Assembly (NCBI GenBank): GCA_965153355.1
Contig: OZ231126.1
Coordinates: 15,872,001 to 15,936,000 of the forward strand
Source of the DNA: Flaccisagitta enflata
Taxonomy: Eukaryota; Chaetognatha; Sagittoidea; Aphragmophora
Reading direction: 5' to 3'
DNA length: 64,000 bases
In this document: one piece after another, positions 45,651-57,368 of the stretch
Layout of the letters: every line of letters starts with the position of its first letter
How positions within the stretch are numbered: the first letter of the stretch is position 1
The notes under the pieces: model-generated
What the model was told of the DNA's origin: nothing
Databases searched by the model: none
What the model saw: the letters and a program-made list of their open reading frames with translations, nothing else
Translations under genes and position numbers: made by a program

Positions 45651-46277
45651 AGCAAACGGGAGTCTCAGCGAAAATAGGCAGAAAAGTGTTCGTATTTTTT
45701 TCTCTCCTTACTTGTGATGATTGTCCTATACTTGTGATGAAACGGAAAATCAAAGGTCTGTTTTAAGCTCCATCAAACGAAATTACGCTTATTCAAACAA
45801 GGTTTTCGATCATCTGTGGGTTTAATTAAGCAAATAAAAGAATTTTAGCTTCTTTGATTACGAGACTCGCCCTTTCAAGACTACACCAAAAACTCTCATT
45901 CACGAGTGCGGATTGACTCCATCATTTGGAAGGAATTGTAAGGGGAATTGGCTCAATCCCAGAAAAGAAGTCCTTTCCTCCCAAATCCGCGATCGTGGTA
46001 TTATTATTTTGCTCCAAAGCGATGATCTAATCGTCATCGTTATCATCATCGTCATCGTTATCATCATCGTCATCGTTATCATCATCGTCATCTTCTCCGC
46101 TTGTGGATCATAACTGACTTTAAAACAGCGAAAACTCAAGCGATACTCGATAGCTCTTTTGAACGTGGAGAATTCTGACTTCGAAATCGACTTTTCTGTG
46201 CCTTTGGATAAACTCGATAAACGCTTGAAAGGGGGTGATTCTAGTCGAAAAAACAAAAACAAAGAAAAAACACAAAA
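45651..46277 (+). other. RSU1 upstream region and probable 5' UTR
   Basis: No gene. A short array of ATCGTCATCGTTATCATC (18-bp unit, about four copies) lies at 46022-46092. A TATA box was not convincingly identified. The sequence before the ATG is AACACAAAAATG, an acceptable animal start context. Confidence 0.5.
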
Positions 46278-48729
46278 ATGTCTAAAGTCAAGAAAATCGT
46301 GGAGGAGGTCAAGGCTGACCAAATTCCCGAGCTGGACCTGGTGGACAAAAATATCAGCAACATTTTAGAAATTCCCGGATTGTGTGAGTATCGAACTTGC
46401 GTATGAAGGGGGTTGGGGAGCAGAGGTGCCGATTCTGTGTAGCATGGTAGCAATGCTACGCGGCAAACAAGCGCCAAAGTGCGGTAGATGTGGCGGGGGG
46501 GGGGGAAGAGACTGTTAAGGGGGCATCAAGGGGGAGAAAGAATGTAGGGAGGGAAGAACCGAAGCCAGATTTTCGATTTCGCGCAACTGCTTGCTGGTCT
46601 GCCTTGTCTCGGTAGATGAAATGCTCATTTGCATATTGCAGTTATAAGTTTCATACATGCCTTTAAAAGTTCCTAAAACAACAATTGAAATCGTTCGTAG
46701 TGTGAAACATTTCTTTATTTTTATGGCCGAGTAAAGGCCCGATGATTTCGTATTAACGATGAAAAATGGTGAATCTGTCTAAGAAAAGTTGACTGTCAAA
46801 CACGATTGCGTTTTGTTCAAAGGGATGTTGAGTGAGAAAAAATTACTCTAAGAAAAAGGAATTTAATTCTTCTTTCGTCTTTATTTTTGGGCGCACGCAG
46901 CGAGGATTGCGTTTACACTTGCTTTGCGGCTCCATCATGAAATCAGATTTGACGGAGTTCAAGTGTCCGATGGTAAGGGTTTTTGAGCATTTCAGAAAAA
47001 CAGGGGGCGGGAAAAACAAACACACGGTCCAGAGCTAATGTACGAGCTTGTGAAAAATGCGGCAGCTTGTGCTGAATTTCCCTTGCTACGAGGCAGCTAA
47101 GCAAAATCGGCACCTCTGTTGGGGAGAATTTGTATTGTTGTTGTTGATGCTTGTTTTACCGCACTTACATTTGTTCTATGAATTAACTCAGGTTTATCTT
47201 ATTTGTTCTGATACTTTTTTTCAGTTTCCCTCAATCACCTGACGCGGATTACTCTAAGCCACAACAAAATTTCGAGTGAGTTTGCCTTAGGGGTTTTCTA
47301 ATTTCTGTAGGGGTTTTCTAATTTCTGCAGATTTTATCAACGTCACTTTGCCTTTGATATCTCGTGAAAGGAGCTCGTAAACCATGAAATATCGTAATCC
47401 ACCCAGATCTCCCACCGAATGTTGCCGAGTTAGTCAACCTCGAAATCCTGAACTTATTCAACAACCATCTCGAAGAGCTGCCGATTGCCATTTCCACGTT
47501 GCCAAAGTTAAAAATCCTCAACATTGGGTTAGTATAGCTTTCATTTCTTACGGAAAACGATCAATCCGCGTACCCGCTTGATTTCATTCTACCTGCCGTT
47601 CTGCCTCTTATATTGTTGTTAGTGCGTCAGCCTTTCCATCTATGTATCGGTCAATCGGCCTGCCGTGATTCAAGCCGGCCAGCCCGTTATCCAGCGTGTC
47701 CCCCATTGTCATCTTTGTTGACATCTGTTCTATTTACTTCTTTCGACTTAGGATGAACAGGCTTAACAGCCTTCCAAGGGGTTTTGGCGCGTTTCCCGTT
47801 CTCGAGGTATTGGACCTCACTTACAACAATCTGAACGAACGAGGACTCCCTGGAAACTTCTTTTGTTTAGAAACACTGAGGTACTATTTACTTAATGTCA
47901 TTAAATGAATTTGATTTTTTTAAAAATAACTTTTAGGTATCAATAAATATAATTTGGTTGTAATAATTTCATAGAAAAAAATTCTCATATCCTGTGCAGG
48001 GCGCTCTTCCTTGGGGATAACGACTTCGAAACGCTGCCGGCCGAGATTGGGAACCTTAAGAATCTGCAGGTAACTGTGCAACGGATTAGTGCATCTAGAG
48101 ATGTTTGAAAATGAAATGCAATTGTTTTGAACATTCACGTTCAACTCGTTTACTTCTCTTAGATTCTCGTGCTGCGTGACAACGAATTGATTGGAATTCC
48201 TCCCGAGGTCGGCACGCTTCATCGATTGCGAGAGCTTCATATCCAAGGAAACCGTCTCACCATTTTACCTCCAGAACTAGGTGTGTGTTTGTGCATGGTT
48301 CATTTGTTTGTATGTTGTATGTGTTTGGGTTCGTCTTTATTTCAGTGTTCTTGTCCGATCGCTTGTGTGTATGCGTATGTGACAGGTGACAGGCTTTCGT
48401 GACAGGTGGCAGGCTTTTGTGACGTGTGTGTGTGTGCGCGCGCGCGCGCGTATGCGACTTGTGACAGGTGACGTGTGTGTGTGTGTGTGTGTATATATAT
48501 ATGTGTGTGTGTGTGTATATATATATGTGTGTGTGTGTGTGTATGTATATGTATGTGTGTGTGTGTGTGTATGTATATGTGTGTGTGTGTGTGTGTATAT
48601 ATATGTGTGTGTGTGTGTGTGTATATATATATGTGTGTGTGTATGTATATATATATGTGTGTGTGTGTGTATATATATATGTGTGTGTGTGTATATATAT
48701 ATGTGTGTGTGTGTGTGTGTATGTATATA

Positions 48730-48760
<31 letters not shown>

Positions 48761-48853
48761 ATATATGTGTGTGTATGTGTGTGTATGTATGTGTGTGTGT
48801 ATGTATGTGTGTATGTATGTGTGTGTGTGTGTTTATGTGTGTATATGTATGCG

Positions 48854-48891
<38 letters not shown>

Positions 48892-50436
48892 TGTGTGTCT
48901 GTTCATCTACATTCTACTCGATTTACCAAGTATGTAAGACTAAAATTGCTTCTTAACTTGCAGGAGAGTCACCTTTTGCGGAATTGTTTTACTGTAAGAA
49001 TATCGCCGGTGTTGAGTAATTGCCTAAGAGTTATTATAACCATGATCAGTTACCAATATTATTTTCCTAGAATAATCGTTGTATTCCTTAGTAACTGCTA
49101 GCGAATATTAAGTTTTAATCCTCGATTGATGCTCCGTTTAGTAGGTACCTAACTCAAGTGTACAAGTCTACTAAGTTACTAACAGTAACAAATCACGCAT
49201 TGCGCTATATCCAAGTATGTCTCTGATCCTTTTCACTACGATTTCTTGAGGGCTAGGTCGACCCAATTGTCACTTGTGGCAGGGCAGCGATGGTGAAATA
49301 ATGAAAATGGGCCCTAAATGGACACACGTGTCCAATCAACTGACGGACGGACGGACCGGAACATGCCGCATTGAGTCGCGAACTGCGAGAAAAAAAAAAA
49401 CACATTTTTTTTTGGTTCTTTCAATTCTATAGGCCTAATTTATCATGTCAACAATCTTTTGTTTCATTCCCACTATCCCTAAAAAGAAATTATGATAGCT
49501 ATGTTCTATAACATTCTCATATCCTGTTGCCCCTCGGCCCACAATTAGGCAATCTGGATTTGGCCGGATCTAAGCAAGTTCTGAAGGCAGACAACAATCC
49601 TTGGGTGGCTCCGATTGCCGATCAATTTCAAATTGGAATCACTCACGTCTTCGACTTCATCCGATCTGACACATACAAATAGTAAGTACACAGCGGGAAG
49701 ATGTTGATGTATGATACTAAGAAGTTAGTCAGGGACCCCGACCAACTAGCAGGTGCGAGTCTGTCTGTAAAACTCATCGATTCAAAGTTTCATGTATCTC
49801 GTTCCGTTTTATCTCGTATGTAGCTCGTTTGAACCAGCCATTCCGTTTGTGACTTCTGTCTGACTTGCCATCCACTCTGTAAAACCCATCTTGTATGCAT
49901 TCGCCTGGTTCGTCAGCCCTCAAGACAAAATCGTGAAAAAACCAGGCCAAGTTATGGCGAATAAGTGCGCCTCGCTTTATAAAGAATCTATGAATGAACG
50001 TTTGTAACGAACGAATGAATGAATGAAAATGTATGAATGAAAATGTATGAATGAAAATGAATATGATACATGAAAGGCATGAGAGGTGATAGGAATGAAG
50101 AAATACGTCCGAATCAGCCGTTCTGCACACATCAAACGTTTGCGTGACCGACCGACAGACCGACCAACCAATCAACCGACCGACCAACAAACTAACCGAC
50201 GGGCGGACATGACCTCTTCTAGAAGCGCGAGGACGCATTTAAAAACGTTGCCTGTTGAGCAATAGGCATTAGGCAATGAGGCATTGAAATAGGATGATAA
50301 GGGTAAAATGTTTCCTTCTCTTTTGCTCTCACTCACTCGCTCGCCCAGCTTGTATGGGCGTCACATGCAGGCGAATGCTCCGCCCCCGCCTATCACCAGC
50401 GACAAATCCAAAAAAATCTCTCGTTTAAGGAAATGA
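46278..50436 (+). CDS. RSU1: Ras suppressor protein 1, leucine-rich repeat protein, complete
   Basis: Eight exons: 46278-46383, 47225-47275, 47407-47527, 47752-47880, 48000-48069, 48163-48280, 49549-49681 and 50349-50436. They total 816 bp, 271 residues (human about 277), with all phases compatible and GT-AG ends throughout. The protein starts MSKVKKIVEE and carries about seven leucine-rich repeats, for example LTRITLSHNKIS, LEVLDLTYNNLNE and LRELHIQGNRLTILPPELG. It then has the conserved NNPWVAPIADQFQ and GRHMQAN segments and a basic tail. RSU1 binds PINCH in the ILK-PINCH-parvin complex at integrin adhesions and dampens Ras/JNK signalling. The near-full-length similarity makes the call firm. 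Intron 6 holds a long TG/TA tract and a dispersed repeat, intron 7 another dispersed repeat. The gene converges on the palmitoyltransferase gene. Confidence 0.97.
48420..48885 (+). repeat. (TG)n/(TA)n tract in RSU1 intron 6
   Basis: About 460 bp of alternating purine-pyrimidine sequence, including a GCGCGCGCGCGCG core near 48437 and a pure TA run near 48858-48880. Confidence 0.95.
49250..49395 (+). mobile_element. degenerate two-hairpin element in RSU1 intron 6
   Basis: GGCAGGGCAGCGATGGTGAA, GACGGACGGACGGACC and a damaged 3' stem GAGTCGCGAACTGCGAG followed by an A-run. Confidence 0.55.
49970..50245 (+). repeat. dispersed repeat, second family, in RSU1 intron 7
   Basis: ATCTATGAATGAACG, then GAATGAATGAATGAAAATG repeats, TTTGCGTGACCGACCGACAG, an (ACCG/ACCA)n tract and a GAGGACGCATTTAAAA end. 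Same part order as 3540-3845. Confidence 0.6.
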
Positions 50437-50893
50437 GATTAAGCGCCTATAGGCGGAAAACAAAAAAGTTCTACGAAGTTCTGCTTTTGACTTGTTATAT
50501 TGACCAATCAAAAATGCCATGTTACTTACTGATTTTCTATCGCGTGTGCAATATTTGTTAATTATTTTTGAAAAGCTCAACTCTTAATATTTCTTTGCAA
50601 CTAACTTTCTATCCAAAACGCTAAGATTGCGAGGTCCTGAATTAAGTCAAATCTATTCATTCAGCTTCATAGTTAACGTAGTAATGAATCTCTTCTCATA
50701 GTTTTGATTTTAGGTTTAATAAGATTCGCAACAATCACCGCACAATTAGCGAGAGAAACGAGACAAACATGATTAGAGTTATTTAAGAGAACATCTACAC
50801 ACAACCATTCTAGATCGATTGATAACCATATAGGTAAACAACAGCTTGGAGTTTTATCATGAGCACCATAAGCAATAGGTTGATGCAAAAAGA
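50437..50893 (+). other. RSU1 3' flank, no recognised feature
   Basis: AT-rich presumed 3' UTR and spacer. No canonical AATAAA noted within the first 250 bases. Confidence 0.4.
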
Positions 50894-51246
50894 ACTACCG
50901 TATTTTTTCTAATTAGCGCCCCGGGCGCTTTTGAAATTGGAAAAAAAACATTGTCATTTTACCCTCCAATAAGCGCCCCCTTTTGATTCATAAACATTCT
51001 CTTTTCCTATGTTTTTTACAATGAATGCTATTTAGAATATCAAAAATGTGATATTAAATGTATCAGAGTGATATTTTTTGCTTGTTTTCTAATCAATCCC
51101 TGATAATAGACACTGAAATAAGCAAAATCAGTTTTCTTTCAATAGTCATTCACTTCTTCATCTTCCCCCAAATCATTATTCTGAGGAGCAGAAAGAGGGG
51201 GGGGGCGTTAATTAGAGGGGGGGCGATAAATGGAAAAAAATACGGT
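50894..51246. mobile_element. MITE with TACCGTATTTTTT termini
   Basis: Left end TACCGTATTTTTTCTAATTA with AGCGCCCC next to it; right end GGGGCGATAAATGGAAAAAA and then TACGGTA. About 350 bp, AT-rich inside, no coding capacity. It lies between the convergent 3' ends of RSU1 and the palmitoyltransferase gene, 56 bp from the latter's stop. Confidence 0.75.
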
Positions 51247-51301
51247 ATTTCGTCGTATTTTCACCCGATCCATACGCTGCAGGGAATGAACTGTTTTGGT
51301 T

Positions 51302-53072
51302 CTAAGAAAAGTTGACGTATTGAATTTCACTACGATAAAACGATTTGATGTCGTCTACGGGAATTTCAGTGAGAGGGGAACCGAAGGTGATGTCAGTCTC
51401 TTCTTTCTGGGAGCCGATTTGGAGTGGGGGTTTGACTAGAGGAGGAAGAACTCCCGGAGATATCACGATCCCTGAGTCCGCGCCTGGGTCAAAGATTAAA
51501 ATGATACAGTGGTTAGTATATGAAATGATATGATATGATATGAGCATGAGGTTTGTGAGAAAGATAGAATGCCAAAAAAATAGGATTAGGAGAAAAGGAG
51601 GCTGAGGAGAACGTAGAAAAGAGAGTTTGAACGGAAACAAGGGAAGTAGTGAGTGAAATGAGCGTAAACAAGAAAAAAGATGGGAGAAAAGCGAGCGGAA
51701 ATGGAAAAAGATTAATAACAAGAACATGGATATTCTATTCACGACATACCGGTTGATGGTCGTCTTTGTGCTATTGTTGGCGTGACGTCGTATCCGGATT
51801 GACTTTTGATCCCCAGCTCCGACTCATACCTCTGCAGGAGTAGAACATCATAACAATAATATTCTTGTATACATTTAGTTTTTTCTGTCATTGTGTAAAA
51901 ACCTGTAAATCTCACGACTATAATTCGGTCGCCACCTTCTACCTCGATTGTCTGCGCGAGATCCGGACTACCGGGTTTCTGTTTCGTCTTCTTACGCGTC
52001 TTCCGTTTCCGCTTTTGCTTTGACGTCACCGCCGGCGACGCTTCGCTAGATGAAGACCTTCCGTCGGTCGTTGGGTTCCTAATGCTGCTTTTGGGCGATA
52101 CGTCGGCGCCGAGCGTCAGTCTTTGTTGCGCCAAGGGTGGCACCGACGTCGACGACGATGGTTGTGGTGGTGGTAATCCCCACGATGGGCTGGTAGCCAA
52201 TTGAGTCGGTGGCCGACATTGTTTTTCACCCACGCCGTTTCTCAGTTCCATTCCAAAATTGCGTTTCTCTTCCTCGTTGAGCCCACCCGGTTTATCGTTA
52301 TCGTTTGTTTTTGCCGGCCCCTGCTGCTGATCGCTCGGAGCCACTCTGCCTTTATTCTTGGCGGAGCAGGAGGGAGTGTCCTCTGCAGCTTCCTTCGCCT
52401 TCTCTCGATTGGCTATTTCGCGATCTCGCATTAACATGATGTACGAGTACGTTGACAGTTTTTTGCTGGTGAGGTTGAGGGGTATCACAATAAATGAAAA
52501 ATATATACAGTAGATCTCATTCTAGACAAGTGAAGTCGCTGGGATTTCACCCTTCAAACTAACAGTACGCAGTTTCGCCGGCAGTAATCGAGCATAGCGG
52601 GAAGAAATTCAGCGTGATAAAAATTATCAATTTTTTTTAACGAGGAAGACACTCTCGCTTCGGATTAAAAACCCAATCCTGTTGGGGGGATAGTGGTGAA
52701 GGATGGATTTGTCATAAATTTTTCACGTAGGAGGCTCAACCATGGATTCTGTAGCCTAGAAGGAAATGGTCTTGAACAAAATAGTTATCAAGGGGTGAGA
52801 TTAAACCCCCTTGATTACTCGGGGTAGAACCCCGAGCCAACCCTGAGCAACCCAAGCTAGGAGTTGGCTCGGGGTTGCTCGAGGTTTGCTTAGGGTTGCT
52901 CGGGGTTGCATTGTTTGAAAAAAAAACCAGGCCGGATACACGGCAATCTAGTCGTAGACGGTTGGCCAGGAGCAGTAGGGCGAAAACCACTCTGAATTCA
53001 AAAATAAGACGGAGGGACCGACGGAGGGACCGACGGAGGGACCGACCAACACGGCAAGGTGTAGAGTCGCCT

Positions 53073-53162
<90 letters not shown>

Positions 53163-56100
53163 TATGTACAGCTGAGCTTCACTAGAGCGCATGCCAAGGG
53201 ACTGGGCAAAATTATACCTGATAGTAAAGCTGCCTTATTGCCAATATAGAAACAACTACAAACTCTCTCATAGGACTGCAAGTTCTATGCCTTACAGGCG
53301 GGCATGCCTTATTAGCGGGTGCGCTCTAGCGGTGCTCCACTGTATGTGCACTGAACTCACTAACAGAGTGATACAAACAACGAAGGCATTACATTGACTC
53401 TTTCTATTTTTAGTTGCGGAGACGCAACTCTAAAAGAGCCTTTGTCCGTCCATCCGTCGGTCCGTCCGTTGGTCCGTAAGCACGAGTCGAAAAGTGTGAA
53501 AATGCGCATTTCCGCCCCTGCCCACCCGTCCGCAACTGGTATTGGCCGTGTATCCGGCCTTGTTCCTAATCAGTTAACTATGGCCTGAACGAGGTTACAA
53601 TTCTCTCGAACTTGTTAGCTCTTTCATCAAAACAGTGTAAGAGGGGAAATCAGGGTAATAACTTTTTTTCTATTTCCCTAACAACCAGGAGACCGCCGTT
53701 GGTAACGTAACCACAATTCTTTCATGCGTCTAGACTTGAGATGACGGGGGCAAGGATAATGGGAAGAGAAATGAAGCGAGGGGACTGATATTTGGAATGT
53801 AAATAAATAAAACATTAATTTATTCCCCAGGATAGTCAGTTGCCATGGAAACACATTTCTATGTAGTTTCGCTAAAATATCAATATTTTTAGACGTTTTT
53901 TTAGGGAACATAGCTTAAAAAGAAATTTGCTACAACTTTTCCACAGTATGTTTTATGAAAATGTCGCTTGCTTGGCCATTGCTAGGGAGCATATCCATGT
54001 GTGACAACCCCCAGCAACCACTAAATGAGCGACATTCTTACAGAACATACTGTAGGAAAGTTATAGCAAATTTAATTTTCAAAAATATTTCCTCATAAAA
54101 TTTCTTAAAATGTTGATATTTTAGCAAAAATACATAGAAATGTTTCCATGGCAACCAGCTATTATGGGCAATAAAGCATCCCTTTATTAGTCTATGTTTC
54201 AAATACCACTCCCCTGCCTTTATTTATATTTCTACAATGCTTGCCCCCATTATTTTAAGTCTGGACGAGATCTACTGTATAAGATATATCAAAGATGTAC
54301 AAATATGTACAGATATATGTGATATTATCATGCTTTTAGGTGAGTGTTTTCATTGAAGTAAGACCCCAAGTTAGTCTTCGGCGATGAGCTTAAAAAAGCT
54401 ACTATCTTGCTAATGAATATATCGACATCTGAAAAAAAGCATCAACTTTAGAAAAATACTGCTCCCAAACAAAAAAAGCTACAATTACCAGATTGGTCTC
54501 ATTTTAAATATTTGTTTAAACTCTTTGAAATGCGACCAATCTGGTAATTGTAGCTTTATTTCTTTAGAAGCAGTACTTTTCCAAAGTTGATACTTCTTTT
54601 CAGGTGTTGATATATTTATTAGCAAGATAGTAGGTCTTACCTCATCAAGTAGATGTGGAATCCGAGCAGATGGCCGATTAGCCCCATGGCTAGCACGTTA
54701 AGAACGAGGTAAAAAAATGCAACCGCCAGCCATACTTCTTCGCTAGAAGGTGTCATGAAAATATAAAGACGCGCCGTAGTATTTGGAGTCGTAATGGACT
54801 GCGAGGTGCTAGTTGGCGATGCAGTTGTAACCGCGTCATCCTTGGATGGTCGCCAGTTTGAGTATAGCAAATCTCTATTTACAAAGTAGAGGACAATTTC
54901 AGTAACGGTTACGCCGAAGGCCAGGAAACAGAAGAGTATTGCAGAGACGAGACAAACGATGAATATTCGATAGTTGCGACCTCCGATACAATTGTTCAGC
55001 CAAAAGCAATGATGATCGAATTCCTGTTCGATGGCGTGCGTCAAAACAGTTAATGAATTATCTCGGCGTCATGCCCGCTATATGCCAGGGTCGTGAAGGC
55101 CAACCAAATTTTTAGTCGCGAACACGCGACTCTACACCTTGCTTTGATGGTCCGTCTGTCCATCGGTCGGTCGGTCCATTGGAAATGTTTTCGAAATATT
55201 TTGTCTTCTTGTGTCAATTTCTGTTATTTTCAGTACTGCTCCTGCCCAACCGTCCACCTTTTTTTTCTTCGTTGAGCTTGTTGATATTAAGTTTTGCTCA
55301 CCTCTATACATTTGTTGCAGTATGAACAATGCTTTGCTTCGTCCGTTACATTCGTCTCGCAGATATTGCAGTACAGATTTTCAATGACGTGCGCGTGCTT
55401 TGAGCGGTCAAAAGCTGGCAACGGAACCTATAAACAATTGAAATTAAGATCGAACAAGAAATATTAAAGAAAATTACTATTTAAATGATTTTGAAAGTGA
55501 TGGGATGGCAGACCATAGGAATACCTCAACTCTACCCACTAGTGCCCACAGGGTGGGAAAAAGTTCAGGTTGAGTGACCATTGCCCCCACCTGGTTTTTT
55601 AGGCTTTACACAATGTGGGGAAGTGTTTTCTAGCAAGAATTAAATCATCCTTGGGGCGCTTTTTAAAGTATATGAAAAATTCAACATTTTTGTTTGGAAA
55701 AAGTTTGCAGGTTGGTTTGACTTATTGTTTGACAGCATATTGTTAGTCCTGGTAAAATTCCCTTTTGTTTGATAGGTTGCACTATAGAGTTTCAAAAAGA
55801 AATACAATTTTTAGTTGCGGACACGCAGGTCTATAAGAGGCTTTGTCCGTCTGTTGGTCGGTCCGTGGACACGAGTCAAAAAGTGGGAAACTGCGCATTT
55901 CCACCCCTGCTCACCCGTCCGTAACTGGTATGGGCTGTGTAACCGGCCTTGTTATATTCTAGGCAGCCATTATGATATTTGTAATGGTGGTATAAAAAAT
56001 CAAGCTTTTATTTCTTTTCAAAACCCTATAGGTCATGGTGTACAGGAACAGGAAATTTTGGTTTCATATCACTTTTTGCTTGTGATTTATATTTATAAAC

Positions 56101-57368
56101 TAAAAATATTATTGTGATTTCAGTTAAGTATTTTTGATTTAATGTATTAAATGTTTTAACAATGTTTTTAAACCCAGAATACTGACTATAGTTTCATAAG
56201 AATCAGTAATAACAATTGAATGTTTGAATTCTTTAGAAAAATGGTGAACAAGATTTCAAAATGTTGTTGGGTGAAATTATATCACGGCCTCAGTAAAAAT
56301 AATTTTGTATTTCTAAGAACATGGCCCTTTTCTTATATGTTTTTATAAAAAGGCCATGTCTTTGTTCATGCAAATTTCTTTATTTCTATGCAATGATATA
56401 ATTTCACCTAATAGAAATGAGACGACAAAGTATAATTTTCTATAAAAAATCTTCTTTTTTCTACCTTATTTCAATACATTATGTACATCAAATGTGTATG
56501 TTAGAGATTATCTATGCAAAAATTTATTGTTCATCACTTAAAAAATGTTTTTTCAACAAAAAAAATTATAAAAAAATGATACCAAAAATATCTAAAAAAT
56601 TCAAATGACGCATGAAATTTCTTCTTCCCGTACATTGCGTCATAGTGCAACGTATCAAATTAAAGGGAATTTCCTTAGAAAAAAATAAGTCCGACCAATC
56701 TGCTAAATTTTTTTCTCAAAATCATGTTAAAAATCATGAATTTTTCATTTTTAAAAAAAAGCGCCCTAAGGAAGATTGAATTTGGCTAAAAAACACTTTC
56801 CCACATTGAGTAGAGCTTAAATACCAGGTGGGGGCAATGGTTACTCAACTTTACCATGATATACGACGTATAAAGATGGGCTGCTTATACTCACCTTTAA
56901 ATCACGGCCTCGGATATTAGGGTCGGCCGGATTCATGGAGACGCAACAAAATTGAGTGACAACATGTATAAAAGCTACCACGGCGGGTATCGTATAACCC
57001 GGGTATATGAAATAAGACCACAGCGCCGTTGCGATAGTGCAAAAGTAGTAAGAGACGATGAACACGAGAACGATCCAGGAAATCACTTGGCGAGGATGCA
57101 GAGGCCAGGTCCATCCATTTTTGCGACTGTTTAAGAAGAGAATATCATGGAAATTTGTTCACGAAGTTGACGTAGAAATATCAAAATGATTAATGAATAA
57201 TGATGAGAAAATTCGGCACTGTGCCAACCTGTGAGAGGAAAATTTCCGTATTTCCGTGGGTGGACCACCTTGCGACGATTGATGTCCATCAGAAACGCTG
57301 CTTGCGTATGAGTCAATGCTTTCTGTATTGTTTTCGACAGTTTGTCTTGAATTGTTTCTGCTCATCAT
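51302..57368 (-). CDS. DHHC-type protein S-palmitoyltransferase (ZDHHC1/ZDHHC11-like), complete
   Basis: Seven exons on the minus strand: 57368-57229, 57126-56895, 55427-55302, 55023-54641, 52465-51916, 51831-51750 and 51483-51302. Total 1,695 bp, 564 residues, phases consistent. A polar N-terminus (about 1-47) is followed by RKNGWTWPLHP, two membrane spans (exon 2) and NPADPNIRGRD. The Cys-rich domain (exon 3: HAHVIENLYCNICE, KHCSYCNKCIE) runs into the catalytic EFDHHCFWLNNC (DHHC at about 169-172). Two more membrane spans and GHLLGFHIYLM / KKLSTYSYIM follow. The family transfers palmitate from acyl-CoA to protein cysteines in endomembranes. ZDHHC1 and ZDHHC11 are the closest vertebrate types by the RNGW and IYLM-KLTTYEY landmarks. 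The C-terminal third is low-complexity with a basic patch (KQKRKRKTRKKTKQK). Introns 2-4 are packed with fold-backs and dispersed repeats. Confidence 0.93.
52926..53078 (+). mobile_element. two-hairpin dispersed element (subtype A), in palmitoyltransferase intron 4
   Basis: CCAGGCCGGATACACGGCAA start, AGTCGTAGACGGTTGGCCAG inside, three GACGGAGGGACC repeats, CACGGCAAGGTGTAGAGTCG. The 3' hairpin is interrupted (GTCGCCTAGACAGAG) by the following GA repeat. Confidence 0.75.
53075..53160 (+). repeat. (GA)n microsatellite
   Basis: About 40 AG repeats directly after the dispersed-element copy. Confidence 0.95.
53409..53568 (-). mobile_element. two-hairpin dispersed element (subtype B), full copy
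   Basis: On the plus strand TTAGTTGCGGAGACGCAACT starts it and GGCCGTGTATCCGGCCTTGT ends it. The hairpin arm, its partner and the internal GTCCGCAACTGG copy are all of the T/A type. It lies in opposite orientation to the copy at 52926, in the same intron. Confidence 0.88.
53727..54268. repeat. fold-back element, about 540 bp, in palmitoyltransferase intron 4
   Basis: GTCTAGACTTGAGATGACGG near 53728 is matched by ATTATTTTAAGTCTGGAC near 54267. GTTGCCATGGAAACACATTT near 53839 is matched by AAATGTTTCCATGGCAACC near 54158, and the ACAGTATGTTTTATGAAAAT region by ACATTCTTACAGAACATACTGT. Centre near 53995. Confidence 0.85.
54356..54640. repeat. fold-back element, about 285 bp, abutting the exon 4 splice donor
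   Basis: Arms GCTACTATCTTGCTAATGAA / TTATTAGCAAGATAGTAG, CTACAATTACCAGATTGGTC / GACCAATCTGGTAATTGTAG, and terminal GTAAGACC (54358) / GGTCTTAC (54640). On the minus strand the right end GTAAGACC is the start of intron 4. Confidence 0.8.
55112..55262 (-). mobile_element. two-hairpin dispersed element (subtype A), in palmitoyltransferase intron 3
   Basis: Plus-strand start TTAGTCGCGAACACGCGACT (intact hairpin), ACACCTTGCTTTGATGGTCC, then GTCGGTCGGTCC. It reaches TACTGCTCCTGCCCAACCGT. The 5' hairpin end is truncated. Confidence 0.75.
55570..56853. repeat. fold-back element, about 1.3 kb, in palmitoyltransferase intron 2
   Basis: GACCATTGCCCCCACCTGG (55578) is matched by CCAGGTGGGGGCAATGGTT (56826). 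Inward, AATGTGGGGAAGTGTTTTCT matches AAAACACTTTCCCACATTGA, and TTTGATAGGTTGCACTATAG matches ATAGTGCAACGTATCAAA. The left arm has been invaded by a two-hairpin element at 55808-55954. Its core resembles the inner fold-back of 24053-26610. Confidence 0.8.
55808..55954 (-). mobile_element. two-hairpin dispersed element (subtype B) inserted in a fold-back arm
   Basis: Plus-strand TTAGTTGCGGACACGCAGGT at the hairpin end and GGCTGTGTAACCGGCCTTGT at the other. The right arm of the host fold-back has no counterpart, so this insertion is the younger event. Confidence 0.85.
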
